64,000 bases of DNA from Rhodoferax sp. GTDB taxonomy: Bacteria > Pseudomonadota > Gammaproteobacteria > Burkholderiales > Burkholderiaceae_C. Within the stretch, counting starts at the first letter, position 1. Each line of letters begins with the position of its first letter. Positions 35,381 to 44,315 of this stretch are shown here, piece by piece. Location of the stretch: positions 62,001 to 126,000 of the forward strand of contig NZ_JAAFIX010000007.1 in the NCBI RefSeq assembly GCF_013297935.1, in the 5' to 3' direction. The notes beneath the pieces are model-generated. The model was not told where the DNA came from. It searched no databases and saw only the letters and a program-made list of their open reading frames with translations. The position numbers and the translations under genes were made by a program.

Positions 35381-36466
35381 TTATTCCGCCTTCTCAACCT
35401 TGTCCGCCTTTTTGCCCTTGGGCTTGGCTTCCGGCTCGGCGACCGGCAGCAAGGGGATACCGAGAGACAAGCGGACTTTGTTTTCGATTTCCACGGACAA
35501 CTCAGGGTTCTCGCGCAAAAATTCGCGTGCGTTGTCACGGCCTTGGCCGATCTTTTCGCCTTGGTAGGCGTACCAGGCGCCGGACTTTTCCAGGATACCG
35601 GCATTCACCCCCATGTCGATGATTTCGCCGTGACGGCTGATGCCTTCGCCAAAGAGAATATCGAACTCCGCCGTTTTGAACGGAGGGCTGACCTTGTTCT
35701 TGACCACTTTGACTTTGGTCTCGTTGCCGATGGCATCTTCCCCCTTCTTGATGGTGCCGGTGCGACGGATGTCCAGGCGCACAGACGCGTAAAACTTCAG
35801 CGCATTGCCGCCGGTCGTGGTCTCTGGTGAGCCGAACATCACACCGATCTTCATACGGATCTGATTGATGAAAATCACCATGCAGTTGGTCTTTTTGATG
35901 TGGGCCGTGAGCTTACGCAAGGCCTGGCTCATCAAGCGGGCTTGCAGGCCGGGCAGGCTGTCGCCCATCTCGCCTTCCAGCTCGGCCTTGGGGGTCAAGG
36001 CGGCCACCGAGTCCACAATGATCAAGTCCACCGCACCCGAGCGCACCAAGCTGTCTACGATTTCCAACGCCTGCTCGCCGGTGTCGGGCTGGCTGATCAA
36101 CAAGTCTTGCAGGTTCACGCCCAGCTTTTGCGCGTACTGGATATCCAGCGCGTGTTCGGCATCCACAAAGGCGCACTGGCCGCCTTGTTTTTGCATCTCG
36201 GCAACCACTTGCAGAGTCAGCGTGGTCTTACCCGACGACTCCGGGCCATAGATTTCCACCACACGACCACGGGGCAAACCGCCTACGCCCAAAGCAATGT
36301 CCAGCCCCAAAGAGCCTGTGGACACGACCTGAATGTCTTCAATCACCTCACCCTCGCCAAGACGCATGATGGTACCCTTGCCGAATTGCTTTTCAATTTG
36401 TGCCAGCGCGACTTGCAAGGCTTTGGCCTTCTCGGCGTTAGCGGCGGGGTTCTTCACTGCGTCCAT
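35381..36466 (-). CDS. recA: Recombinase RecA
   Basis: RecA drives homologous recombination and SOS induction. The 361-residue protein has Walker [12 protein letters not shown], the conserved EHALDIQYA and [20 protein letters not shown] stretches, and an acidic-to-lysine-rich C-terminal tail. I start it at [10 protein letters not shown] (36466), behind CAGGAGA. It leads recX and is divergent from the MarR gene, with 143 bp between. Confidence 0.98.
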   Translation of the reverse strand: MDAVKNPAANAEKAKALQVALAQIEKQFGKGTIMRLGEGEVIEDIQVVSTGSLGLDIALGVGGLPRGRVVEIYGPESSGKTTLTLQVVAEMQKQGGQCAFVDAEHALDIQYAQKLGVNLQDLLISQPDTGEQALEIVDSLVRSGAVDLIIVDSVAALTPKAELEGEMGDSLPGLQARLMSQALRKLTAHIKKTNCMVIFINQIRMKIGVMFGSPETTTGGNALKFYASVRLDIRRTGTIKKGEDAIGNETKVKVVKNKVSPPFKTAEFDILFGEGISRHGEIIDMGVNAGILEKSGAWYAYQGEKIGQGRDNAREFLRENPELSVEIENKVRLSLGIPLLPVAEPEAKPKGKKADKVEKAE

Positions 36467-36527
36467 GGAAATCTCCTGAAAAATCAAGGGTGGGATGACT
36501 GTTTATCCATATGTCATTAACAACAGG

Positions 36528-36543
36528 CTGGATGCTTGAACAG
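36528..36543. promoter_or_regulatory. Candidate LexA box upstream of recA
   Basis: CTGGATGCTTGAACAG has the CTG-N10-CAG frame of LexA sites, 62 bp before the recA start. The interior is not AT-rich and the right half (on the recA strand) ends CCAG instead of ACAG, so it is a weak match. On the minus strand a TTGTTT / TAGACT pair with a 17-bp spacer lies just upstream. Confidence 0.35.
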
Positions 36544-36609
36544 TAGTCTAAGCGCGTCGTTAAATTCAAACAAGCACAAAATTAGTCAGTTTGCTTTACT
36601 ATTTACAGG

Positions 36610-37086
36610 ATGATCACCTCGACTTCCAACGACACTTGGCGCAGCCACCATGTGGGACACTGGTTGCGACTCGCGTTGGTCCGCTTTGACGCCCGGGTTC
36701 TGGAGCTTATGGCCCGACACACCGCCGCGCCCTTGGGTCTGGCCAACCTAGCGGCGAGAGGGCAGGTAGGTGCTGCGCACATTCACATTACCCGGCACCT
36801 TGATCTACAAGGCAGCCGCCTGACCGACCTTGCGGCCCGGGCCGGCATGACCAAACAAGCCATGACCACCCTGGTCCATCAGTGCGAAGCCTGGGGCATG
36901 GTCGAGCGCACAGACGACCCCCAAGACGCACGGGCCAAACACATCCGCTTCACCGCCACTGGGCTTGCCTGGTTACAGGCCTACCAGGATGCAGTCGTCC
37001 AGGCGCAAGAAGAGCTCCAGCAGTCCGTCGGGGCCGAGGTGGCCACCGTCATCCACCTAGGTCTGGAGGCTTACAGCGGCGGCTGA
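36610..37086 (+). CDS. MarR family transcriptional regulator
   Basis: The 158-residue protein has the MarR winged-helix pattern: ITRHLDLQGSRLTDLAARAG, the recognition helix MTKQAMTTLVHQCEAWGMVE, and the wing RTDDPQDARAKHIRFTATG. Helices at both ends would form the dimer interface. It stands upstream of the two-component genes with 61 bp between, on the same strand; no target can be read from the sequence. Confidence 0.9.
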   Translation: MITSTSNDTWRSHHVGHWLRLALVRFDARVLELMARHTAAPLGLANLAARGQVGAAHIHITRHLDLQGSRLTDLAARAGMTKQAMTTLVHQCEAWGMVERTDDPQDARAKHIRFTATGLAWLQAYQDAVVQAQEELQQSVGAEVATVIHLGLEAYSGG

Positions 37087-37147
37087 ACGCCTCGCGCCTA
37101 GAATGGTGGCAAGCGGGCACAGCACCGCGCCCAGCCAGGAGACAAGC

Positions 37148-37822
37148 ATGCGAATACTGATAGCTGAAGACGATCAAGTACTGGCCGACGGCCTGTTGCG
37201 GGCACTGCGCAGCGCAGGCGCAGCGGTCGATCATGTGGCCAGTGGCACCGAGGCCGATGCGGCACTCATGACCAACACGGAATTCGACCTGCTGATTCTC
37301 GACCTCGGCCTGCCCAAAATGCACGGCTTGGAGGTCCTGAAAAAGTTGCGCGGACGCGGGTCCTCCCTCCCGGTATTGATCCTCACCGCGGCCGACAGCG
37401 TGGATGAGCGCGTGAAGGGTCTGGACTATGGTGCAGACGACTACATGGCCAAGCCTTTCAGCCTGCAGGAGCTCGAAGCCCGGGTCCGCGCGCTGATCCG
37501 GCGCGGCATGGGGGCCAGCAGTAGCAGTATCAAACACGGCCCCCTGACCTATGACCAGGCAGGTCGCGTTGCCACGATCGATGGCAAGATGGTCGAGCTC
37601 TCCGCGCGCGAGCTGGGGCTGCTGGAAGTGCTGCTGCAGCGCGCGGGGCGGTTGGTCAGCAAAGATCAGCTCGTCGAGCGTTTGTGCGAGTGGGGCGAAG
37701 AGGTGAGCAACAACGCCATTGAGGTGTACATCCACCGCTTGCGCAAAAAAATTGAGAAAGGTCCGATCCGCATTGCGACGGTCCGCGGCCTGGGCTACTG
37801 CCTCGAAAAAATCGCCGGATGA
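37148..37822 (+). CDS. OmpR-family response regulator
   Basis: The 224-residue regulator has a receiver domain with acidic residues IAEDDQ, the phospho-acceptor Asp52 in LLILDLGLPK, and Lys in AKPFSLQELEAR. An OmpR/PhoB-type winged-helix follows (LSARELGLLEVLLQRAGRLV and NAIEVYIHRLRKKI). I start it at ATG 37148, behind AGGAGA. Its stop overlaps the start of the kinase gene (ATGA). It is of the QseB/TctD kind; the signal is unknown. Confidence 0.95.
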   Translation: MRILIAEDDQVLADGLLRALRSAGAAVDHVASGTEADAALMTNTEFDLLILDLGLPKMHGLEVLKKLRGRGSSLPVLILTAADSVDERVKGLDYGADDYMAKPFSLQELEARVRALIRRGMGASSSSIKHGPLTYDQAGRVATIDGKMVELSARELGLLEVLLQRAGRLVSKDQLVERLCEWGEEVSNNAIEVYIHRLRKKIEKGPIRIATVRGLGYCLEKIAG

Positions 37823-39282
37823 AAATTTTTCAGCGGGAGCAACGCAGCCTGTTCGGGGAAATCCTCGACTGGATGCTCACCCCGCTGTTGCTGCTCTGGC
37901 CCGTGAGTCTGGTGCTGACCTGGCTGGTCGCCCAAGGCATTGCCGGCAAGCCCTTCGATCGCGCCCTGGAGTACAACGCCGGAGCTCTGGCGCAGCTCAT
38001 CACGGTCAACAAAAATCGCGCACAGTTCGTGCTGCCGTTGCCCGCCCGCGAACTGCTCCGCACCGACGATGCCGACACCGTGTATTACCAGGTGTTGGGC
38101 AGCCAGGGCGAATACCTCAGCGGCGAAAAAGACCTGCCGCTCCCGCCTGAGGAAGACCGTGTGCCGCCCGGCGAAGTCCGCATGCGCGAGGTCGACTACA
38201 AAGGCGTGGACCTTCGCGTGGCGTACATGTGGGTGCGCACCGACATACCGGATGCACGCCCCGCCCTCGTTCAGGTGGCGGAGACCATGGACAAGCGCTC
38301 GGTCCTTGCAACCGAAATTGTCAAAGGCGTGATGTTGCCCCAGTTCGTCATCCTGCCGCTGGCGGTGTTGCTGGTCTGGCTGGCACTGGTGCAAGCGATC
38401 AAGCCTCTGAATCGCCTTGAAGAGCGCATCCGTGCCCGCAGTCCTGACGACCTCAGCCCCCTGGATGTTGAGGCCGTACCTTTGGAGGTGGTGCCCCTGG
38501 TCTCCTCGGTCAATGACTTGTTGATGCGTCTGAAAGACTCCATCGCAACACAAAAACGCTTCCTGGCCGATGCAGCCCACCAACTCAAGACGCCGCTGGC
38601 CGGTCTTCGCATGCAAGCCGACCTGGCACAACGCCAAGGCGCCAGCGCCGACGATCTCAAACAGTCCCTGCGGCAGATCGGCCGCTCCAGCATCCGCGCA
38701 ACCCACACTGTCAACCAGCTACTCGCTTTGGCCCGTGCAGAAAGCAGCGGCACCGTGCTGGCGCACCAACCCTGCGACCTGGCCAAACTTACGATGGAGG
38801 TGGTGCGCGATTGCGTGCCCAAAGCGCTGGAGAAATCCATTGACCTCGGTTATGAGGGCGTGGAAGCCGGCACCCCCGGGGTCGCTATTCCGGGCAACGT
38901 CACCCTCCTCAAGGAGATGGTGCGCAACCTGGTCGACAACGCCATCAACTACACCCCGTCCACGGCAGAGCGCGCGGGCGTCATTACCGCGCGCGTCCTG
39001 CTGGATCCCTTCAGCGGGGCACTCGTAGTGCAAGTAGAAGACAACGGCCCGGGCATCCCTTTGGCCGAACGCGAACTGGTGTTTCAGCCGTTTTACAGAG
39101 CGCTGGGTAACGAGGCAGATGGTTCCGGCCTCGGCCTGCCCATCGTGCAGGAAATTGCACGCCAACACCATGCTGAAATTGCGGTCGACGACACCAAGCC
39201 GGGCTCTGCCCCGCCAGGCACCACCTTCACCCTGCGCTTTATGCCGGCCAGCGCGGCACCGCTGATCCCGGGCCCGACTTAG
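37819..39282 (+). CDS. Two-component sensor histidine kinase
   Basis: This is a 487-residue membrane kinase: first helix near residues 20-42, a periplasmic sensor of the TctE/QseC kind (about 43-170), a second helix near 172-196, a HAMP-like linker, a dimerisation domain with the phosphorylated His254 in ADAAHQLKTPLAG, and an ATPase domain with RNLVDNAINYTP (N box), EDNGPGIP (G1) and GSGLGLPIV (G2). It is coupled to the response regulator by ATGA overlap. It ends 4 bp inside the convergent SPOR gene. Confidence 0.95.
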   Translation: MKIFQREQRSLFGEILDWMLTPLLLLWPVSLVLTWLVAQGIAGKPFDRALEYNAGALAQLITVNKNRAQFVLPLPARELLRTDDADTVYYQVLGSQGEYLSGEKDLPLPPEEDRVPPGEVRMREVDYKGVDLRVAYMWVRTDIPDARPALVQVAETMDKRSVLATEIVKGVMLPQFVILPLAVLLVWLALVQAIKPLNRLEERIRARSPDDLSPLDVEAVPLEVVPLVSSVNDLLMRLKDSIATQKRFLADAAHQLKTPLAGLRMQADLAQRQGASADDLKQSLRQIGRSSIRATHTVNQLLALARAESSGTVLAHQPCDLAKLTMEVVRDCVPKALEKSIDLGYEGVEAGTPGVAIPGNVTLLKEMVRNLVDNAINYTPSTAERAGVITARVLLDPFSGALVVQVEDNGPGIPLAERELVFQPFYRALGNEADGSGLGLPIVQEIARQHHAEIAVDDTKPGSAPPGTTFTLRFMPASAAPLIPGPT

Positions 39283-39938
39283 CTGCAGGCCTTGAGCGGG
39301 TGGCCCTGCAGGACGGGTTTGAGTTCTTGGAGCTTTGCCTTCAGCGCCTCATTGACCGCAGGCAGCTTGAGTTGCTGCACCGCACCCGCTTCCCGCTCCT
39401 GCACGACCTTGGCCGTGCGGATCCCTTTGGGTGCCAGCTTGGCCAGCTCGCTCTTGGCAGCAGCTTCGGTTTCAAAGCCCGCCAGGACCAGTCCCGGCTG
39501 AAACTCTGAGTTGTGGACCGGCTCGGACTTGATCCCCATGCCAGTCAACTCCGCTTTTTTCTTGGTGAGCAAATCCTCACTTGCGAATTTGCCCATGTAG
39601 ACCACCCAGCGAGCCGACACCTTGGCGGACTCCAACTGCCAGCTGCCGCTGGGAAGTGCTGCGTCCAGCGCTTTGCGCAAGGCGACTGCAGCGTCATCGC
39701 TGAAAGGACCGGCTTGCAGGCACTCCTTGGGTGCCGCTTCGGCCTGCGCTTGCGCCTCGGCCTTCTTCATGTCGGAGGCACTCAGCACCTGCACCGCCTC
39801 CGGCTTGATCTGCTGCTGCAGTCGCTGAGGCTCGTTGCTGGTGTGCGGCGCAAAGCCGTACATCTCCAGATAACGGTGACTCCAAGCGAAATACACCCCG
39901 TTGGCCAAGAGCAGTAACAGAACAATCAGACGCAACAT
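39279..39938 (-). CDS. SPOR-domain membrane protein
   Basis: The 219-residue protein has an N-terminal membrane anchor (LRLIVLLLLLANGVYFAW), a linker, and a region resembling the SPOR peptidoglycan-binding fold around WVVYMGKFASEDLLTKKKAE and PGLVLAGFETEAAAKSEL. SPOR domains bind denuded septal glycan, so a link to cell division is possible. It follows birA by 5 bp and is probably in one transcript with the SET and birA genes. Confidence 0.8.
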   Translation of the reverse strand: MLRLIVLLLLLANGVYFAWSHRYLEMYGFAPHTSNEPQRLQQQIKPEAVQVLSASDMKKAEAQAQAEAAPKECLQAGPFSDDAAVALRKALDAALPSGSWQLESAKVSARWVVYMGKFASEDLLTKKKAELTGMGIKSEPVHNSEFQPGLVLAGFETEAAAKSELAKLAPKGIRTAKVVQEREAGAVQQLKLPAVNEALKAKLQELKPVLQGHPLKACS

Positions 39939-39943
39939 ACAGA

Positions 39944-40726
39944 TCAGGATGAAGAAGGAGAGGCCCCGGGCGCCGGGCGCACACTCACCTCGGAGCTATT
40001 GATTTTGACAATTCCGTGCTCAGTATGCACCAGCAACACCCCGGCGGCGTCCACCCCGCGGGCGGTGCCCTGGGTGCCGTCGGTACACACCACCGCCTGG
40101 CCATACAAGAGATCGCGTGCGTGAAAGCCCGCCCGCAAAGGCGCAAACCCTTGCGTCACGAAAGCCAACAGTGCGTGCACCAGCGGCGTTGCCACGCGCT
40201 GCAACACCTCGGGCGCATCGATACCAGGCATGAGCTCCTGCAACGCAGCGGGCGGCGTCCGCAAGCCGTCACCGTCGCGCGGCATGATGTTGATTCCGAT
40301 GCCAATCACCGCATAGCGCTGGTCACCGGCACTCGCCGTCTCGATCAGGATGCCCGCCAGCTTGCGGCCTTGCCACCAGATGTCATTGGGCCATTTGAGT
40401 TGCAAATCGGGGTGCAAACTCTGCACCACCGACAGCCCCACTGCGAGCGACAGGCCCGACCAGTCCTCGGGCTGCAAAGGCAAACCCAGAGAAAACGTCA
40501 GCGTAGCACCCACGCCCTGGGTGTCGCTCTGCCAGTCCCGGCCAAGCCGGCCACGACCGGCCGTCTGGCGCTCCGCCACCAGCAACACGGGATCACACAG
40601 GCCTGCACGCGCTCGGCGCATGAGCTCGGAGTTGGTGGAGTCCACCTCGGGCAGCACCTCCACACTGAAGCCGGGAAGTACGGCAAACACCTCTTCCCAG
40701 ATGGCTTCAGCGGGCCAGCGTGTCAT
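39944..40726 (-). CDS. birA: Biotin-[acetyl-CoA-carboxylase] ligase
   Basis: BirA attaches biotin to the carboxyl carrier protein of acetyl-CoA carboxylase. The 260-residue enzyme lacks the N-terminal DNA-binding domain of E. coli BirA, so it is a ligase only. The motifs GRGRLGRDW (biotin/ATP loop), LKWPNDIWWQGRKLAGIL and GIGINI are present. I start it at ATG 40726, which overlaps the SET stop by ATGA. Confidence 0.95.
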   Translation of the reverse strand: MTRWPAEAIWEEVFAVLPGFSVEVLPEVDSTNSELMRRARAGLCDPVLLVAERQTAGRGRLGRDWQSDTQGVGATLTFSLGLPLQPEDWSGLSLAVGLSVVQSLHPDLQLKWPNDIWWQGRKLAGILIETASAGDQRYAVIGIGINIMPRDGDGLRTPPAALQELMPGIDAPEVLQRVATPLVHALLAFVTQGFAPLRAGFHARDLLYGQAVVCTDGTQGTARGVDAAGVLLVHTEHGIVKINSSEVSVRPAPGASPSSS

Positions 40727-41214
40727 CGCTTGGGGGCGAGCAGGGTGCCGCGGCAGTTGGAGCTGCCACACCAGCAGGGGTACTCCGCCTTGAGCTTCTT
40801 GGTGTAGCGCTCTTCGAGAATCAGACCGTAGTCGTAGTTCAGCTCTTCACCGGCCCGGATGTTGCGCAGCGCTTTGATGAAGACCCGGCCACCCTCTTCA
40901 TCAGCGATGCAGTTGCCATCGCAAGAGTGGTTGATCCAGCGAGAGGAGTTGCCGCCGAACAGCGCATCGATCACATTGCCGTCGTCGAGCGAGAAATAGA
41001 AGGTGTGGTTCGGATCTTTGGGGTCGTGGGGGTGGCGGTCCTGGGCTTCCTGCCAGCTAATGATCTCGCCCACATACTCAATGATGGTTTCGCCTTCGGC
41101 GATATCCTGCAGCGCAAACACCCCTTTGCCGTGGACTCCGGAGCGCCGTGTCTGGATGCGCCGTGCCGGCGAGGCGGGCACACTGGTGGAGGATTTCACT
41201 GGGGTTTTTGCCAC
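40723..41214 (-). CDS. SET-domain protein-lysine methyltransferase
   Basis: The protein is a compact SET enzyme with IQTRRSGVHGKGVFALQDI (N-SET cofactor loop), YVGEII, the knot motif RWINHSCDGNC, and GEELNYDYG. A post-SET cysteine cluster, CWCGSSNCRG, closes the site with zinc. SET enzymes move a methyl group from SAM to lysines; the bacterial substrate is unknown. No ATG precedes the domain, so I use GTG 41214 (163 residues), which lacks a clear ribosome-binding site; GTG 41199 is an alternative. It overlaps birA by ATGA and is divergent from topB. Confidence 0.85.
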   Translation of the reverse strand: MAKTPVKSSTSVPASPARRIQTRRSGVHGKGVFALQDIAEGETIIEYVGEIISWQEAQDRHPHDPKDPNHTFYFSLDDGNVIDALFGGNSSRWINHSCDGNCIADEEGGRVFIKALRNIRAGEELNYDYGLILEERYTKKLKAEYPCWCGSSNCRGTLLAPKR

Positions 41215-41246
41215 GGCCGGAAAGTTTGGTATGGTGAATCGTATGG

Positions 41247-41297
41247 GCGCGCATGTGTGCGTGCCTGCGTGTGCAAGTGCGCGCCTGCGCGCACGCG
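41247..41297. other. Alternating purine-pyrimidine tract with Z-DNA potential
   Basis: Between the SET and topB genes, GCGCGCATGTGTGCGTGC is a perfect 18-base purine-pyrimidine alternation. Shorter alternating runs TGCGTGTGCA, GTGCGCGC and TGCGCGCACGCG follow with single breaks. GC/GT repeats of this kind can adopt left-handed DNA under negative supercoiling. The tract lies just upstream of a topoisomerase gene. No other function is seen in the 102 bp. Confidence 0.6.
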
Positions 41298-41316
41298 AGA
41301 ATTGGATTGTAGTCAG

Positions 41317-44280
41317 ATGAAAAACACCGTTTTGAACAAAACATTGGTTATTGCTGAAAAGCCGTCGGTCGCCCAAGACATCGTGCGTGCACTCACGCCC
41401 ACCGTCGGCAAGTTCGAGAAACATGACGAGTACTTTGAAAGCGACAGCTATGTCGTCTCCAGCGCGGTAGGCCACTTGGTGGAGATCCAGGCGCCGGAAG
41501 AGTTTGATGTCAAACGCGGCAAGTGGAGCTTTGCCAACCTGCCCGTCATCCCGCCCCACTTTGACCTCAAGCCCGTCGACAAAACCAAAACGCGCCTGAA
41601 CGCCGTGGTCAAGTTGGCCAAGCGCAAAGACGTGGACAAAATCGTCAACGCCTGTGACGCGGGCCGCGAGGGGGAGCTGATCTTCCGTTTGATCGAGCAG
41701 TACGCCGGTGGCGCCAAGCCCCTGGGCAAGCCCGTGAGCCGCCTGTGGCTGCAATCCATGACGCCCCAAGCGATTCGGGACGGGTTCGAGCACCTGCGCA
41801 CCAACGCCCAGATGCAACCCCTGGCCGACGCCGCCCGCTGCCGCAGCGAGGCCGACTGGCTGGTAGGCATCAACGGCACCCGCGCCATGACGGCCTTCAA
41901 CAGCCGCGATGGCGGCTTCTTCCTGACCACCGTGGGCCGGGTACAGACGCCCACGCTCTCGGTGGTGGTGGAGCGCGAAGAGCTGATACGCAAGTTCGTG
42001 AGCCGCGACTACTGGGAAATTCACGCCACCTTCGCCGCCCAAGCCGGCGAGTACGCAGGCAAGTGGTTCAACCCCGCCCACAAGAAAGACGCGGACGACG
42101 CTGAAAAGAAAGCCGACCGCGTCTGGACCGCAGCAGAGGCCAAGGCCATCGCCGACGCCGTGCGCGGCCAGGCCGCCACCGTCACCGAAGAGAGCAAGCC
42201 CACGACGCAAGCTTCTCCCCTGCTGTTTGACCTGACCAGCCTGCAGCGCGAGGCCAACGGCAAGTTCGGCTTCAGCGCCAAGACCACCCTGCAAATTGCC
42301 CAAAGCCTGTACGAGCGCCACAAGGCCCTGACCTACCCCCGTACCGACTCACGCAACCTGCCGGAAGACTATGTGCCGGTGGTTAAAAAGACCTTTGAGA
42401 TGCTGGCCGACAGCGACATGCGCCACCTGGCCCCCCATGCGCTGGTCGCACTCAACAACAACTACATCCGCCCCACCAAGCGTGTGTTTGACAACGCCAA
42501 GGTCTCGGATCACTTTGCCATCATCCCCACCCTGCAAGCGCCCAGCGGCTTGAGCGAGGCGGAGCAAAAGGTGTATGACCTGGTGGTGCGCCGCTTCATG
42601 GCGGTGTTTTTCCCCAGCGCCGAATACCAAGTCACCACCCGCATCACCACTGCAGCGCAGCACGCCTTCAAGACCGAGGGCAAGGTGCTGGTCAAACCGG
42701 GCTGGCTGGCCATCTACGGCAAAGAAGCCGCCGCTGAAGTGGAAGACGCCAAAGAAGGCGACAAGGGTCAGAACCTGGTGCCCGTGGCCCCCGGAGAAAA
42801 AGTCAAAGGCGACCCGGTAGAGCCCAAAGGCTTGAAGACCAAGCCTCCCGCCCGTTACTCGGAAGCCACCCTGCTCGGCGCCATGGAAGGTGCCGGCAAA
42901 ACTGTGGAAGACGACGAGCTGCGCGAAGCCATGCAAGAAAAAGGCTTGGGCACACCAGCCACCCGCTCCAGCATCATCGAAGGCCTGATTGCCGAGAAAT
43001 ACATGCTGCGCGAAGGCCGCGAGCTGATTCCCACCGCCAAGTCCTTCCAACTCATGACGCTCTTGCGCGGCCTGGACGTGCAGGAACTCACCAAGGCCGA
43101 GCTCACCGGCGAGTGGGAATACAAGCTCGCCCAGATGGAGCAAGGCAAGCTCAGCCGCGAGAAGTTCATGGCCGAGATCGCCGCCATGACCGAGCACATG
43201 GTCAAAAAGGCCAAGGAATACGACCGCGACACCATCCCGGGCGACTACGCCACGCTGGCGGCCCCCTGCCCCAACTGCGGCGGCATCGTGAAAGAGAACT
43301 ACCGCCGCTACACCTGCACGGGTGCTACCGGCGCCGAAGAAGGCTGCGGCTTCTCGTTCGGCAAGTCACCCGCAGGGCGCACCTTTGAGCCTGCCGAGGT
43401 GGAGCAATTCTTGCGCGACAGGCACATCGGCCCGCTGGACGGCTTCCGCTCCAAGGCCGGTTGGCCTTTTGTGGCCGAGATGGTCATCAAGTTTGACGAA
43501 GAGGCCAAAAACTACAAACTGGAGTTCGACTTCGGCGACGACAAGGCCGGTGAAGAAGACGGTGAGATCATCGACTTCAGCGCACAAACCGCGCTGGGGG
43601 CCTGCCCCAAGTGCGGCGGAAGCGTGTTTGAGCACGGCAAGAACTATGTGTGCGAAAAGTCGGTGCCCACTGACGCCCAAGCGACCCCGAGCTGCGACTT
43701 CAAGAGCGGGCAGATCATCCTGCAGCAGCCGATTGAGCGCGAGCAGATGCAAAAGCTGCTGGCCACCGGCAAGACCGACCTGCTGGACAAGTTTGTCAGC
43801 ATGCGCACCCGCCGCAACTTCAAAGCCATGCTGGCGTGGGACGCGACCGAGGGCAAGGTGAACTTCGAATTCGCCCCGAGCAAGTTCCCGCCGCGCAAAA
43901 CGGCCTTCAAGGCAGCCGCCAAGACTACAGCCGCTACCAAAACAGGAGCTACTCGCGCAGCATCTACGGGGGCTGCAGCCAAAAAAGCACCTGCAAAAAA
44001 GGCCGCAGCCGTCAAAGAAGCCAAGCCCAAGGCCCCGCGCAAAACCACCGCCGCCAGCGGCAAGCAGCCCAGCGCCGAATTGGCCGCGGTGATCGGCGCG
44101 GAGCCTATTGCGCGCCCGCAGGTCATGAAAAAGCTGTGGGACTACATCAAGGCCAACGGCCTGCAGGACGCCAAGGACAAGCGCAGCATCAACGCCGATG
44201 CCAAGCTGCTCGCCGTGTTCGGCAAGCCGCAGGTCACCATGTTTGAGTTGGCGGGCATTGCCGGCAAGCACCTGAGTTAA
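41317..44280 (+). CDS. topB: DNA topoisomerase III with C-terminal SWIB domain
   Basis: The 987-residue type IA topoisomerase relaxes or decatenates DNA through a single-strand break. The TOPRIM domain (VIAEKPSVAQDIV, then DAGREGELIF) begins the protein, and the active-site Tyr340 stands in LTYPRTDSRNLP. Two zinc-finger-like repeats follow (CPNCGG near residue 650, CPKCGG near 763), then a Lys/Ala-rich linker, and a SWIB/MDM2-like domain (about 911-987; ARPQVMKKLWDYIKANGLQD). I start it at MKNTVLNKTLVIAEK (41317); the frame is open upstream only as antisense of the SET gene. Part of the linker is encoded by a copy of the dispersed repeat. Confidence 0.95.
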   Translation: MKNTVLNKTLVIAEKPSVAQDIVRALTPTVGKFEKHDEYFESDSYVVSSAVGHLVEIQAPEEFDVKRGKWSFANLPVIPPHFDLKPVDKTKTRLNAVVKLAKRKDVDKIVNACDAGREGELIFRLIEQYAGGAKPLGKPVSRLWLQSMTPQAIRDGFEHLRTNAQMQPLADAARCRSEADWLVGINGTRAMTAFNSRDGGFFLTTVGRVQTPTLSVVVEREELIRKFVSRDYWEIHATFAAQAGEYAGKWFNPAHKKDADDAEKKADRVWTAAEAKAIADAVRGQAATVTEESKPTTQASPLLFDLTSLQREANGKFGFSAKTTLQIAQSLYERHKALTYPRTDSRNLPEDYVPVVKKTFEMLADSDMRHLAPHALVALNNNYIRPTKRVFDNAKVSDHFAIIPTLQAPSGLSEAEQKVYDLVVRRFMAVFFPSAEYQVTTRITTAAQHAFKTEGKVLVKPGWLAIYGKEAAAEVEDAKEGDKGQNLVPVAPGEKVKGDPVEPKGLKTKPPARYSEATLLGAMEGAGKTVEDDELREAMQEKGLGTPATRSSIIEGLIAEKYMLREGRELIPTAKSFQLMTLLRGLDVQELTKAELTGEWEYKLAQMEQGKLSREKFMAEIAAMTEHMVKKAKEYDRDTIPGDYATLAAPCPNCGGIVKENYRRYTCTGATGAEEGCGFSFGKSPAGRTFEPAEVEQFLRDRHIGPLDGFRSKAGWPFVAEMVIKFDEEAKNYKLEFDFGDDKAGEEDGEIIDFSAQTALGACPKCGGSVFEHGKNYVCEKSVPTDAQATPSCDFKSGQIILQQPIEREQMQKLLATGKTDLLDKFVSMRTRRNFKAMLAWDATEGKVNFEFAPSKFPPRKTAFKAAAKTTAATKTGATRAASTGAAAKKAPAKKAAAVKEAKPKAPRKTTAASGKQPSAELAAVIGAEPIARPQVMKKLWDYIKANGLQDAKDKRSINADAKLLAVFGKPQVTMFELAGIAGKHLS
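43931..43980 (+). repeat. Dispersed repeat, copy read through in topB
   Basis: CCGCTACCAAAACAGGAGCT followed by ACTCGCGCAGCATCTACGGG matches the copy at 55550 (TTGCTATGATTTCAGGAGCT, ACTTGCGCAGTCTTTATATG) along its length. It is in frame and encodes part of the basic linker before the SWIB domain. Confidence 0.65.
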
Positions 44281-44315
44281 GGCCACCTTCATCTTGGACA
44301 GGCACACTGCACCCC

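Noticed and set aside
40720-41316. A 199-residue N-terminal extension of TopB
   Set aside because: It is antisense to the SET gene and has no topoisomerase similarity; MKNTVLNKTLVIAEK is the natural start.
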